Shown in pieces: positions 15,190 to 22,454 of a stretch of DNA of 37,125 nt. Location: contig DMES01000071.1 of assembly GCA_003450815.1 (NCBI GenBank), forward strand, positions 1-37,125. The letters run 5' to 3'. The translations under genes and the position numbers were made by a program. The notes under the pieces were generated by a model, which saw nothing but the letters and a program-made list of their open reading frames with translations, did no database searches and was not told where the DNA came from. Position 1 is the first letter of the stretch; every line of letters starts with the position of its first letter. Source of the DNA: Elusimicrobiota bacterium. Lineage in GTDB: Bacteria; Elusimicrobiota; Elusimicrobia; Elusimicrobiales; UBA9959.

Positions 15190-16782
15190 CTAAGGTTTTT
15201 TGTAAATACGCCAGAAGGGATTGTCATAAGTATATTTGGAAAAATTTAAAGTCCACGGCTTGCGCACAATTGAAGCATAAGGGCAAAATACCAGGGGCAC
15301 AGTATCCGCATGTTCCAGTGTCGCAAAATGCAGTTCCCGCAGCATTTCAATCCGTTGCTTCTCGTTTGGATTTTCCAAATACGCTTTTAACCACTCCTTT
15401 CCCTTTTCCCCTGTAAGATGAAAATCTTCCGTGTTTATTTTGTAGGCCATTAAACTGGCATCTTCCTGAAAGCCCATATCCGTGCCGGCGAAAGAGAAAT
15501 CCGGCTCTTTAATTTTTCCCTTGCTGAAGTCAACAAAGCAAGGCACATTCGGGCCGTTGACGAATTCCGTGTTTGGAAAATATTTTTTAAGAGCGGGAAT
15601 ATCTTCTTCAGGAAAAAACCATGCCGTCATTTTTGTTGTCACAACCTCCCGCTCTTTAACAGAGGCGTATCTCTTCCGAACGGCGTCAAGCTGGGCGTCT
15701 GACAGCGCCCCCTTGCTGAAGGCGGGGAATATCTGCCCGGTTGGATCATATGACTTCAATTTTGAATATCGCGGCAGCACAGCTTTTCTGACCAATTTTC
15801 CTATTGTAATACGTTCGGCTTCGGTTAACCGCGTCTTTCCCTTACGGGTAAAAGAAAAATAGCGAAGCCATAGCGGGTAAGTGGCATGAAGATTAACGTC
15901 CTTATTTTTTTCGGCATAATCCATCAGCACGTCAGGAGTGCTACCAATGGTGAAGATGTGATCCACTGTTTTGTTTGAAAAAAGATTTATTGGCTCATTG
16001 GGACCTTTATTGCTTGAATAAACCAGTTCTACTTTTTGAGGCATCTTCTTTGAATAATGAAAATGGTTCGGATTTGCTTTCAAATCCATATTTTTATTTT
16101 CGTGAACTTTATCTACGTAATACGGCCCTGAAGTGTTGCGATAATCTATTATCGCCAGCGACTTGGGGTTTACCGAACGGCTCGGAATTATTCCGTAATC
16201 CATCGCCGTAAGCATAGAAAACAGAAATGTTTTATTCTCCTTAAACTTCATCACCAATAACCCACCGTTATCACGCACTTCCATATTCGGACAACAGTCG
16301 CTTAACTTCGCAAATTTAGCTTCCGGGCAAAGAATACTCTTAATATCTCCATGGGTGTTGCTATGCAGAATAAATACCCGCTTCAAAGTGTTTTCCGCAT
16401 CGTATGCTGTAATTTTGTAGCCGTCAATAGTTTTTAAATTGGGATTTATATGAAAATGCGCTTCATTCCCAACCCATTGGAATTGATCCGCGACAGCGGA
16501 AACCAATTTTCCGTCCGGTGAGTATTCAAGTAGAGGGCTGTATATGTTTCCCAAAAATATATGTTGAGGTGCGTTCTGGATATCAACGGGATCATAGGTG
16601 GATAATGGTCTATCAAACCTACGCAGCACTCTCAAAATATTTTCGCTTTTATCGCTTGTCTTATTCATAAAATACACCATAACCGGCAACACCATTATTA
16701 TTGCACATGCTGTCAGGTATTTCCAAAAGGCACTGAGTTTATCGCCTTCGGAATTATTTTTTAATCGCTGGGAGAGTAACAC
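15190..16782 (-). CDS. membrane-anchored solute-binding protein, peptide-binding (SBP_bac_5) type
   Basis: This 530-residue protein starts at GTG 16782; no better start is in frame and there is no clear ribosome site. One membrane helix (about 23-42) anchors it, with the rest outside. The body has OppA/DppA family blocks: 'YDPVDIQNAPQHIFLGNIYSPLLEYSPDGKL', 'DAENTLKRVF', 'TSGPYYVDKV' and 'LKANPNHFH'. The family delivers peptides or nickel to ABC transporters. No permease or ATPase gene is nearby. The next gene, 25 bases on, is a hybrid histidine kinase, so a ligand-sensing role with the kinase is likely (inference). An inverted repeat CACTTT/AAAGTG covers the start codon. It is 18 bases downstream of the small Cys peptide gene. 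Confidence 0.82.
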   Translation of the reverse strand: MLLSQRLKNNSEGDKLSAFWKYLTACAIIMVLPVMVYFMNKTSDKSENILRVLRRFDRPLSTYDPVDIQNAPQHIFLGNIYSPLLEYSPDGKLVSAVADQFQWVGNEAHFHINPNLKTIDGYKITAYDAENTLKRVFILHSNTHGDIKSILCPEAKFAKLSDCCPNMEVRDNGGLLVMKFKENKTFLFSMLTAMDYGIIPSRSVNPKSLAIIDYRNTSGPYYVDKVHENKNMDLKANPNHFHYSKKMPQKVELVYSSNKGPNEPINLFSNKTVDHIFTIGSTPDVLMDYAEKNKDVNLHATYPLWLRYFSFTRKGKTRLTEAERITIGKLVRKAVLPRYSKLKSYDPTGQIFPAFSKGALSDAQLDAVRKRYASVKEREVVTTKMTAWFFPEEDIPALKKYFPNTEFVNGPNVPCFVDFSKGKIKEPDFSFAGTDMGFQEDASLMAYKINTEDFHLTGEKGKEWLKAYLENPNEKQRIEMLRELHFATLEHADTVPLVFCPYASIVRKPWTLNFSKYTYDNPFWRIYKKP

Positions 16783-16800
16783 TTTGATTTTAAAGTGCTG

Positions 16801-16986
16801 TTATCCCAACTTCTCTCTTTTGGTCTCGCAATCAGGAGGGCATATCTGACCAGCGGTAAATGTTTTAGTTCCGGCCTTTCTACCGGAATGCGGTAAATTT
16901 AGGGGATTTTGTTTTGTGCCTATCAGTATCCACCCTAAAGCTATTATTCCCACTATACCTATAATCGCTATCATTTTTTTCTTCAT
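16801..16986 (-). CDS. small membrane-anchored or secreted peptide with a CPPDC motif
   Basis: This 61-residue protein starts at ATG 16986, which has a strong ribosome site (GGGGAGGA, 6 bases upstream); the longer frame to 17013 has none. Residues 1-22 are a lysine start followed by a hydrophobic helix ('KKKMIAIIGIVGIIALGWILIG'), which may be a signal or an anchor. The rest is polar and basic ('SGRKAGTKTFTAGQ') and ends 'CPPDCETKREKLG'. I do not recognise a family. It is the first gene of a set with the solute-binding protein and the hybrid kinase, which makes a signal peptide or a kinase accessory conceivable, but nothing in the sequence proves either. Confidence 0.65.
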   Translation of the reverse strand: MKKKMIAIIGIVGIIALGWILIGTKQNPLNLPHSGRKAGTKTFTAGQICPPDCETKREKLG

Positions 16987-17048
16987 ACTTTTTCCTCCCC
17001 TATTCTGGTACATTTTATAATTTTCCCATCAACTTTTACATTAAAAAA

Positions 17049-17076
17049 GGGAAAGCAATTTTTTGTTTGCTTTCCC
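17049..17076 (-). terminator. rho-independent terminator
   Basis: 10-bp arms GGGAAAGCAA / TTGCTTTCCC have an 8-base loop, and on the minus strand the stem is followed by TTTTTTAATG. It ends the CPBP-protease transcript and insulates the small-peptide operon. Confidence 0.85.
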
Positions 17077-17307
17077 TGGGTACACCGGATTACGGTCCGA
17101 TCGTGGATACTCTGGCGCCAATCCGCCAAATTACAAGGAGATACAATTACAGTTTAGCCGGCAAACCCGCATTCCACAAGGGCCGTATGGCCTATCCGCT
17201 GCTGGGCCCACACCTTTAATAAGACCACCTATTCCGCGCGGTTGTGGTGTTTAAACTTTGTTATAGACGCAGGCAAAAGATAGTCTAAGAAATACAAATG
17301 CAATTTA
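17077..17307. other. intergenic, possible untranslated RNA or gene remnant
   Basis: There is no convincing gene. On the minus strand 17250-17131 is a 39-codon open frame without ATG whose end is Cys-rich ('CGMRVCRLNCNCISL'). On the plus strand an AAGGAG at 17135-17140 is not followed by a start codon. It lies between the 64-residue membrane protein gene and the terminator, so it would be transcribed as a 3' region. Confidence 0.3.
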
Positions 17308-17502
17308 TCAGTGTTTTCCGACACGACAAAAAATAGAGTGAACTGCCCAGGAAGTTCCCGCCCCGAGAATGCCGCAAATAAAAAGTCTTAGCAGTATTGG
17401 AGTCTCCGTCAAATATCCGTGTTTTCGCAATAAATCCAAACAAGCCATAACTAATACTCCTCCAACTCCAGAACCGATTAGGCTTTTCCACTTCGCGGTC
17501 AT
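17308..17502 (-). CDS. small two-helix membrane protein
   Basis: This 64-residue protein has a clear ribosome site (AAAGGAG, 6 bases before the ATG). Two hydrophobic stretches (about 8-23 'IGSGVGGVLVMACLDL' and 37-56 'ILLRLFICGILGAGTSWAVH') suggest a helical hairpin in the inner membrane. No family is recognised. It is third in the operon with the secreted 259-residue protein and the CPBP protease, 78 bases downstream of the latter. An overlapping reading frame (17285-17491) is a shadow without a ribosome site. Confidence 0.65.
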   Translation of the reverse strand: MTAKWKSLIGSGVGGVLVMACLDLLRKHGYLTETPILLRLFICGILGAGTSWAVHSIFCRVGKH

Positions 17503-17580
17503 TTTGCTCTCCTTTGCATGATAGCCATTAGCTTAGATCCTCCGTTGACGCTCCAGATATCAATAATTGTACCCATAACT

Positions 17581-18267
17581 TTAATGCATATATTTCCCAA
17601 AATAAATCAGAAACAGGTTATACGCGAAATGTACGGATATCGGTACCGCAAGCCCGCCGGATTTTACATAGAGCAAAACAAATATTAACCCCAAAACAAA
17701 TGACACAGGGAAATTATGCGGATTAAGATGAGCGAGAGTGAATAAAGATGCACTCCACGCCAATGCCTCTTTAAAAGAGTATTCTCGCTTTAAATAGTTA
17801 AATATTATTCCTCTGAAGACCAACTCCTCGGTAGTGACCAGAAGCAGCATCCCGCCCCAAAGCGCCGACGTCCCGCACAATCCTCCGACTCTGCCCCATT
17901 CAGACAAGAATTGTAGATATCCGGTGGTTTTCAAAGCGTCTATCCTGGCGTATTCCACAGGCAGAAGTATTTTAAAAGCGCCAAGATATATCCAGAACCA
18001 TACAAGACAGGTTATGGTTCCAGAGAATATAAGAAAGACGTTCTGTTTAAGGTCGGCTTTGTGGGGAAATCTCACGCCTATCTCGTTATACGTCATTTCC
18101 AGTTTTTTAATAAATCCAGCAATTACGGCCAAACAGAGAATAAAAAGCGTTGCTATAACCATAACCGCTCTAAGTTTTACCGGGATACTCTCGGCAGACC
18201 ATATTGCCAATGCGGGCATGAAGGTTAACGCCCAAAAAAATAAAAAAACAAAAATATTAACGATCAT
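17581..18267 (-). CDS. CPBP-family intramembrane metalloprotease (CAAX protease/Abi type)
   Basis: This 228-residue, multi-helix membrane protein has all conserved motifs of the family. They are 'EELVFRGIIFNYL' (EExxxR, about 142), 'FTLAHLNPHNFP' (FxxxH) and 'SVHFAYNLFL' (HxxxN). Members are intramembrane glutamate proteases related to the CAAX processing enzyme Rce1. In bacteria they process or confer immunity to peptides and some control anti-sigma or sensor proteins. The start ATG overlaps the stop of the upstream secreted-protein gene (ATGA), showing translational coupling. The operon probably starts at the sigma-54 promoter near 19120. The substrate is unknown; the co-transcribed secreted protein is an obvious candidate partner. 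Confidence 0.88.
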   Translation of the reverse strand: MIVNIFVFLFFWALTFMPALAIWSAESIPVKLRAVMVIATLFILCLAVIAGFIKKLEMTYNEIGVRFPHKADLKQNVFLIFSGTITCLVWFWIYLGAFKILLPVEYARIDALKTTGYLQFLSEWGRVGGLCGTSALWGGMLLLVTTEELVFRGIIFNYLKREYSFKEALAWSASLFTLAHLNPHNFPVSFVLGLIFVLLYVKSGGLAVPISVHFAYNLFLIYFGKYMH

Positions 18268-19043
18268 TTTATGTTTTTGTTAACCTCATAACCAGGGCTG
18301 GAACCGTCATGATTGTTATGATAAGTGTCGTGCTCATCATCATGAAGATTATGCACATAATTTGAGACATCTTCCCGGCAATCGTCGCTAAAAGCACACC
18401 CAAGAACTACAGCCAGTGCCACATCGTCCCACCCTGAAATTTTAGTCTGATGATTCGAGAACAGCCCCGCCTTTTTTATTAGTTCGTTGTCGTTGATTCC
18501 GTACAGTATCTTTCCGTTCGCGAAGTATACGCCTCTATTATCATACAAGATTATAGTTTTCGCATCCTGAGCCATTTGAATGATATTTAAAGAGAAGTCG
18601 TTATGAGCGCTGAAATAGGCCAGGATTATTTTCCTTAGCTGGTCCTGCGACATAAAATAGCCGGCTAATTTTTTTATCGTCGCCTGGTCAATGGACTTGT
18701 TGAGATACGGCGATTGGGGAACAGTCGCAATGCCATTTATATCAACATCAGCAGAGGCTACCACACAACTCCACCACTTAGACCCGGAAGACGTAGACAC
18801 GCAATAGGCAGGGTTGATTTCGTTCTGCCACCATTCTGTATCAATTGGATATAAGTTTTCCCCTGTTTTCGAAACCGACTTTATATCTTTGTCACACTGG
18901 GAAACATCAACAGCTTTAATCACTTCCATAAGGTTCACACCGCCCGTAATTTTACCGTCAAAGTTCATATCCGCAGCATGGACAAAACTAAGTCCCAGAC
19001 TAATCACCGCCGCCACTGCCGTTATTAACTTTTTCATTTTCAT
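18264..19043 (-). CDS. secreted protein of unknown family, first gene of the sigma-54 operon
   Basis: This 259-residue protein has a strong ribosome site (GAGGAG, 5 bases before ATG). Residues 1-24 are a signal peptide ending at 'SFVHAAD'. The mature part has three Cys pairs or so ('DVSQCDKD', 'YCVSTSSGSKWWSCVV', 'GCAFSDDCRED'). It ends in a His/Asp-rich tail ('NLHDDEHDTYHNNHD') that could bind metal. I recognise no domain. The opening 'DMNFDGKITGGVNLMEVIKAVD' resembles a dockerin or EF-hand type Ca-binding stretch (D-N-D-G), but this is only a single loop. It is coupled to the CPBP protease gene by a 4-base overlap. Confidence 0.7.
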   Translation of the reverse strand: MKMKKLITAVAAVISLGLSFVHAADMNFDGKITGGVNLMEVIKAVDVSQCDKDIKSVSKTGENLYPIDTEWWQNEINPAYCVSTSSGSKWWSCVVASADVDINGIATVPQSPYLNKSIDQATIKKLAGYFMSQDQLRKIILAYFSAHNDFSLNIIQMAQDAKTIILYDNRGVYFANGKILYGINDNELIKKAGLFSNHQTKISGWDDVALAVVLGCAFSDDCREDVSNYVHNLHDDEHDTYHNNHDGSSPGYEVNKNIK

Positions 19044-19112
19044 ATTTCTCCTCTGCTTTCCTTATTTCTTTACCGTTGAAGTTTCCATCACCGGTTTTGC
19101 TTGCACCTTTAA

Positions 19113-19132
19113 CAGAGCAATTTCTATGCCAA
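19113..19132 (-). promoter_or_regulatory. sigma-54 promoter of the secreted-protein/CPBP operon
   Basis: On the minus strand TTGGCATAGAAATTGCTCT has GG (-24) and GC (-12) exactly 12 bases apart, matching the RpoN consensus TGGCA-N6-TTGC. The predicted start is near 19105, 62 bases before the ATG. An activator-type palindrome lies about 95 bases upstream (19211-19238). Confidence 0.72.
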
Positions 19133-19210
19133 AATTGGGGAATGGCCGGATTCTGGGCTTCCCTCGGGGGAATTTATTTTGGGGCCTTATCAGTACAGGT
19201 AAACGCGGAA

Positions 19211-19238
19211 ACAAACATTTTCATTTGAAAATGTTTGT
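19211..19238. promoter_or_regulatory. palindromic upstream activator site, copy A
   Basis: Perfect 13-bp arms (ACAAACATTTTCA / TGAAAATGTTTGT) surround TT. It overlaps the last codons of comEC, yet is centred about 95 bp upstream of a sigma-54 promoter, the usual place for an enhancer-binding protein. The same core recurs before the second sigma-54 promoter. Confidence 0.6.
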
Positions 19239-21206
19239 TTTGATTGGTATTTCAATAGCGGCTCCTCCCGAAGCCTCAACAAAACGGCCTCCGGCCTCAA
19301 ACGCGGGGCCTTTAAGGAATATCTGCCCTCCGCCTGAGCAAACCCCGGCTTCACTGCCGCGCAGATTAAAAACAAAAGACAACCGGCTTTTCCCCGGAAG
19401 ACCTGTATAGCCGGGAGCGGAATACGCTTTTTTCCCTCCGCTGACGTAGCAGGGCCATGCGGCGGAAATTTTTACCCCGTCCATGAAAATGCTTTCTTCG
19501 GGCCAAAACCTTTTAATTTCAACCCCCTGCCTGGAAAGCTTTTCGGCTTCAGCATTAAGGCCGTCAGGCAGTGGGCCATAGGGAATAAATAAACGCCGCA
19601 CCCGGATCAGGCTCCCAAGCTCTTTGAGCCCGCTTGAATCTTTTTCATCAAGCGACGGCAGAAAGACAGCCTTTAACTCCCTCGCTCCGGCGGACAGAAT
19701 TGCGTTTGAGAGCTTTGCGCCATTTATTCCCGCGTTGACCAGAAAAAGACCGCCATCCCCCGCCCCAAACAAAAAAGCAGCGCTTTTGCCGTCAGAAAAC
19801 AGGGAGACACCCGGACGCGGGGTAAAAAATTTACCGCAGCCAAACATTAGCAGGGACAGGGCAAACATAGCCCAAACAGGCTTTTTTTTAAAATTAAAAA
19901 GCGGAGCGTGAAGAAAAATAAAAACCAGCACAAAAAACGCAGCCGCCGACCAGGCGGAGGGCTCGCTTACGAGCGCAGCGGAAAAGCGAAAACCGGCGAA
20001 AAATTTGATACCCAGGATGAACAAATCCAGCGCCCGCTGCGCGAGAAAGGAAAAAATACCGTACAAAACGGATATTTTTGAAGAAAGAACCAGCAAAAAG
20101 CCAAGCGCCATTATAAGTCCCGAGGCCGGCACAAGCGCCATATTTGAAACCAGCGATATCAGCGAGATTTTATGGAAATAGAAAGCCATCAGCGGATATA
20201 AACCCGCCTGCGCGAAAAAGCTTACTGCAAACAGCCCCGCCAAAATACCGGCCAGGCCCTTTAAACGGAGGCGCTCCCCCCAAAGCGTCATCCCCATACT
20301 TAACCCGTAAGCGGCGGCAAAAGACATCTGGAATCCGGCGTCAAAAAGAGCCAGCGGCTCAAAGATAAGAATTAACAGACAGGCGATCACAAGTCCCTGA
20401 AAAATACCGGGGCGGCGCTCTAGAAGCAGCGCGGCAAGGCCGGCCCCGAACATGAAATATGCCCTGGTAAGAGGCGGATCAAACCCGGCCGCCAACACAT
20501 AAAAACCCGAGGCCAGAAGGGCAAGCGGCCAGGAATGCCTTTTCCTCAACCCGACCCTGCCGCAAAGGAAATAAATCACCAGCACCACAAAGCCCACATT
20601 TGACCCCGAGGCCACAAGCAGGTGCATGGAACCTGAATCCTGGAATGCGGTTTTCAGCTCAGGTGAGATACTCTTCTTTTCGCCGATAACCACTCCGCCC
20701 GCCACCGAAGCGGCCTCGGAACTGAGTTTTAAGTCAAAAACATCCAGCGCGGCCTGCCTGAAAGCCGCCGCCCTTCTAAGCGCAAAACAGGCCTTGCGCT
20801 TGATAGTGAAAGCACCGCCGCGGCCCTCCGCATTTATACCGCGCCCGGCAAGATAGCGCGGCCAATCCAGATTTCCTGGCACCACATTACTGAGAGGTTT
20901 TTTCAAGTCGCCGCGAAAAACAACAGTATCGCCCAAAGTAGCGCCGCCCAAATCACCGGTGTAAGCCATTATTCCGGCTTTAAGCGGCCGGCTGTTGACG
21001 CCTATTGTTCGCAGTTCCATGCGCCAAAGACCGTAGTGTTTTATAGGGTATTCTTTTATTACGCCCTCAATTTCAGCGCAATAAAGCGGCAGAGATAACG
21101 CATCGCCGGCGGCCCGGCGCTCGAAATACGGTCGGCAGCATATAATTATCAGAGCGTAGAAGACCGTCAAAATAAAAAGCGGTCTTTTGTAATAGTCAAA
21201 ACGCAA
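19221..21206 (-). CDS. comEC: ComEC/Rec2 competence DNA channel with degenerate C-terminal domain
   Basis: This 661-residue polytopic protein transports single-stranded DNA across the inner membrane during transformation. The N-terminal soluble domain (about 40-135, DUF4131 type) carries 'GDTVVFRGDLKKPLSNVVPGNLDW'. The Competence domain carries 'DSGSMHLLVASGSNVGFVV' (family HLLAxSGxHVG), followed by many helices with 'PLTRAYFMFGAGLAALLLER'. The C-terminal part (about 470-660) aligns in layout to the metallo-beta-lactamase domain. Where HxHxDH is expected it has 'VFLPSLDEKDSSGLKEL', so the metal ligands are lost. Together with PilB/T/C it suggests natural competence. No Shine-Dalgarno sequence is evident. 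The last codons overlap the activator palindrome. Confidence 0.88.
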   Translation of the reverse strand: MRFDYYKRPLFILTVFYALIIICCRPYFERRAAGDALSLPLYCAEIEGVIKEYPIKHYGLWRMELRTIGVNSRPLKAGIMAYTGDLGGATLGDTVVFRGDLKKPLSNVVPGNLDWPRYLAGRGINAEGRGGAFTIKRKACFALRRAAAFRQAALDVFDLKLSSEAASVAGGVVIGEKKSISPELKTAFQDSGSMHLLVASGSNVGFVVLVIYFLCGRVGLRKRHSWPLALLASGFYVLAAGFDPPLTRAYFMFGAGLAALLLERRPGIFQGLVIACLLILIFEPLALFDAGFQMSFAAAYGLSMGMTLWGERLRLKGLAGILAGLFAVSFFAQAGLYPLMAFYFHKISLISLVSNMALVPASGLIMALGFLLVLSSKISVLYGIFSFLAQRALDLFILGIKFFAGFRFSAALVSEPSAWSAAAFFVLVFIFLHAPLFNFKKKPVWAMFALSLLMFGCGKFFTPRPGVSLFSDGKSAAFLFGAGDGGLFLVNAGINGAKLSNAILSAGARELKAVFLPSLDEKDSSGLKELGSLIRVRRLFIPYGPLPDGLNAEAEKLSRQGVEIKRFWPEESIFMDGVKISAAWPCYVSGGKKAYSAPGYTGLPGKSRLSFVFNLRGSEAGVCSGGGQIFLKGPAFEAGGRFVEASGGAAIEIPIKTNIFK

Positions 21207-21288
21207 ATCGGCCCCCTGTATAAACCTGAAAAATGGCGATTCCCGTAACTACTCAGCTGACAACCGCCACATCTGCATCTCCCGCTCC

Positions 21289-21371
21289 TGTAGTTGCAAA
21301 GCTTGCTTTGCCTCTCCGGCAGCGACGCTGGCCTGTCGCTGGCCTCTGGCGCTGTCCACCACTGAGTAAAC
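21289..21371. repeat. 84-bp dispersed repeat, copy 1
   Basis: It is about 85% identical by eye to the reverse complement of 36679-36762. It contains a hairpin GCAAAGC-TT-GCTTTGC and a GGCCTGTCGC..GGCC core. The surrounding 21207-21860 gap (654 bp) holds no gene I can support apart from a possible tiny frame, a hairpin, the sigma-54 promoter and the activator site. Confidence 0.75.
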
Positions 21372-21523
21372 CCGAATCCTGCAGTTCAAGGTCATTCTCA
21401 TTGGAAAACATAAGGAACAAAAATATGCAGGATTCCCCGCTTTGCGGGTCGCAAATCAAGCGCATTGCGCGCAGAATTTGCGAGGGCGTATGCCGCGCGA
21501 AGCGCACCTGAGCTCCGCGAAGG

Positions 21524-21543
21524 GAAAAATTCAACTGAATTTT
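21524..21543 (-). terminator. A/T-rich hairpin ending a possible short transcript
   Basis: AAAAATTCA / TGAATTTTT (9-bp arms, 2-nt centre) lies about 80-100 bases downstream of the second sigma-54 start, and T-rich sequence leads out of it. A related sequence lies at about 21672-21695. Its strength as a terminator is uncertain. Confidence 0.4.
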
Positions 21544-21624
21544 TCAGGTAAACACTGCCGCTACAATTACAAGCAGGGCTGAGTTATTAATTTCCAGGTA
21601 TACGGCTAATTTTTCCGCATTCAT
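21544..21624 (-). CDS. possible 26-residue membrane peptide
   Basis: ATG 21624 to TGA 21544 encodes a short peptide whose second half is hydrophobic ('SALLVIVAAVFT'). GAGTG precedes the ATG, but the predicted sigma-54 transcription start falls almost at the ATG, so it would be leaderless. It may be chance. If the promoter is real, a small RNA of about 100 bases is an equal alternative. Confidence 0.22.
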   Translation of the reverse strand: MNAEKLAVYLEINNSALLVIVAAVFT

Positions 21625-21632
21625 CACTCATA

Positions 21633-21650
21633 GAGCAATTTTTATGCCTG
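21633..21650 (-). promoter_or_regulatory. second sigma-54 promoter
   Basis: Minus strand AGGCATAAAAATTGCTCT has GG and GC exactly 12 bases apart. It is nearly identical to the promoter at 19113-19132. It lies 430 bp upstream of comEC and about 83 bp downstream of a matching activator palindrome. It could drive comEC with a long leader, or a small RNA. Confidence 0.6.
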
Positions 21651-21721
21651 AATAGGAGGTCACCGTTTGGCCAAAAATTCAATTTGATTTTTCAGGTTAT
21701 GAAAAGCAATAAAGGCTCAAA

Positions 21722-21757
21722 ACATTTTCATTTGAAAATATTAATTTTCAAACGAAA
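21722..21757. promoter_or_regulatory. palindromic upstream activator sites, copy B (tandem)
   Basis: ACATTTTCA-TT-TGAAAATAT (8 of 9 pairs, 21722-21741) repeats the core of the site at 19211-19238. A weaker second site, TTTTCA-AA-CGAAA (21745-21757), is centred about 20 bp away, two helical turns, as is common for enhancer-binding proteins. Confidence 0.5.
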
Positions 21758-21860
21758 CTGTTTTATAAAACCCTGTTTTTTGTAAATATTTTTACGGTTC
21801 GGATTGTGCCTACGGGGGTTTGAAGATTCGTGAGTTTCAGCTAACTTCAGCGCCTCAGAG

Positions 21861-22454
21861 CTAAATCTTTGTACGGCCTCTCAGGGCATAGCCCAGAGTA
21901 ACCTCATCCAGATAGTCTATATCCCCTCCAAGAGGCACGCCGTAAGCGATACGGGTTATTCTGTGCACATACTTGGTTAAAAGTCTGGTAAGGTAAATTG
22001 CCATGGCCTCTCCCTCGGTATCGGGATTGGTGGCGATGATCATTTCCTTTACCGCGCCATCCGAGGCTTTAATCCTGTCTGTCAGTTCTTTAAGTTTTAT
22101 GGCGCCTGGCGTAATGCCTTCGGTGGGAGAAATGGCGCCGTGCAGGACATGATATACGCCGTTAAAAGTTTTAGTTTTTTCTATGGCGGCCACATCCTGC
22201 GGATGCTCAACCACACAGATGATGGTCTGGTCCCTTGACGGATTAGCGCATACGGCGCAAAGGTTTTCCTCGGAATAATTGCAGCATTCAGCGCAATATT
22301 TCACCGAACTTTTTACGGCACGCAAAGCCTCTACAAGATCTTCAATTTCGCCCTCGGACGCTTTTACTGCGTAAAGGGAAAAGCGCTCCGCCTGCTTCGG
22401 GCCTACGCCGGGCAGGCGCCGGAAAAGGGAGGCAAGCTTGTCCAGTGATTTCAT
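21861..22454 (-). CDS. recR: recombination mediator RecR
   Basis: This 197-residue protein is full length. It has the N-terminal helix-hairpin-helix ('LASLFRRLPGVGPKQAERFSLY'), a four-Cys zinc finger ('CAECCNYSEENLCAVC') and a Toprim domain ('TIICVVEHPQDVAAIEKT' to 'EMIIATNPDTEGEAMAIYL'). The C-terminal 'RIAYGVPLGGDIDYLDEVTLGYAL' is diagnostic. RecR works with RecO/RecF to load RecA at gaps. Its ATG overlaps the dnaX stop by 4 bases (ATGA), the classic dnaX-recR arrangement; ybaB, which often lies between them, is missing here. Confidence 0.97.
   Translation of the reverse strand: MKSLDKLASLFRRLPGVGPKQAERFSLYAVKASEGEIEDLVEALRAVKSSVKYCAECCNYSEENLCAVCANPSRDQTIICVVEHPQDVAAIEKTKTFNGVYHVLHGAISPTEGITPGAIKLKELTDRIKASDGAVKEMIIATNPDTEGEAMAIYLTRLLTKYVHRITRIAYGVPLGGDIDYLDEVTLGYALRGRTKI

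Noticed and set aside
16772..16795. Inverted repeat CACTTT/AAAGTG over the solute-binding protein start as a terminator
   Set aside because: Only 6-bp A/T-rich arms and no U-tract; too weak to call.
17285..17491. Minus-strand 68-codon frame overlapping the 64-residue membrane protein
   Set aside because: Same strand, other frame. It has no Shine-Dalgarno sequence, while the 17502 start has AAAGGAG at the right distance.
21253..21534. Minus-strand 93-codon frame upstream of comEC
   Set aside because: It runs through the 84-bp dispersed repeat, has no ribosome site and no recognisable domain. The overlapping plus-strand frame 21233-21511 is equally weak.
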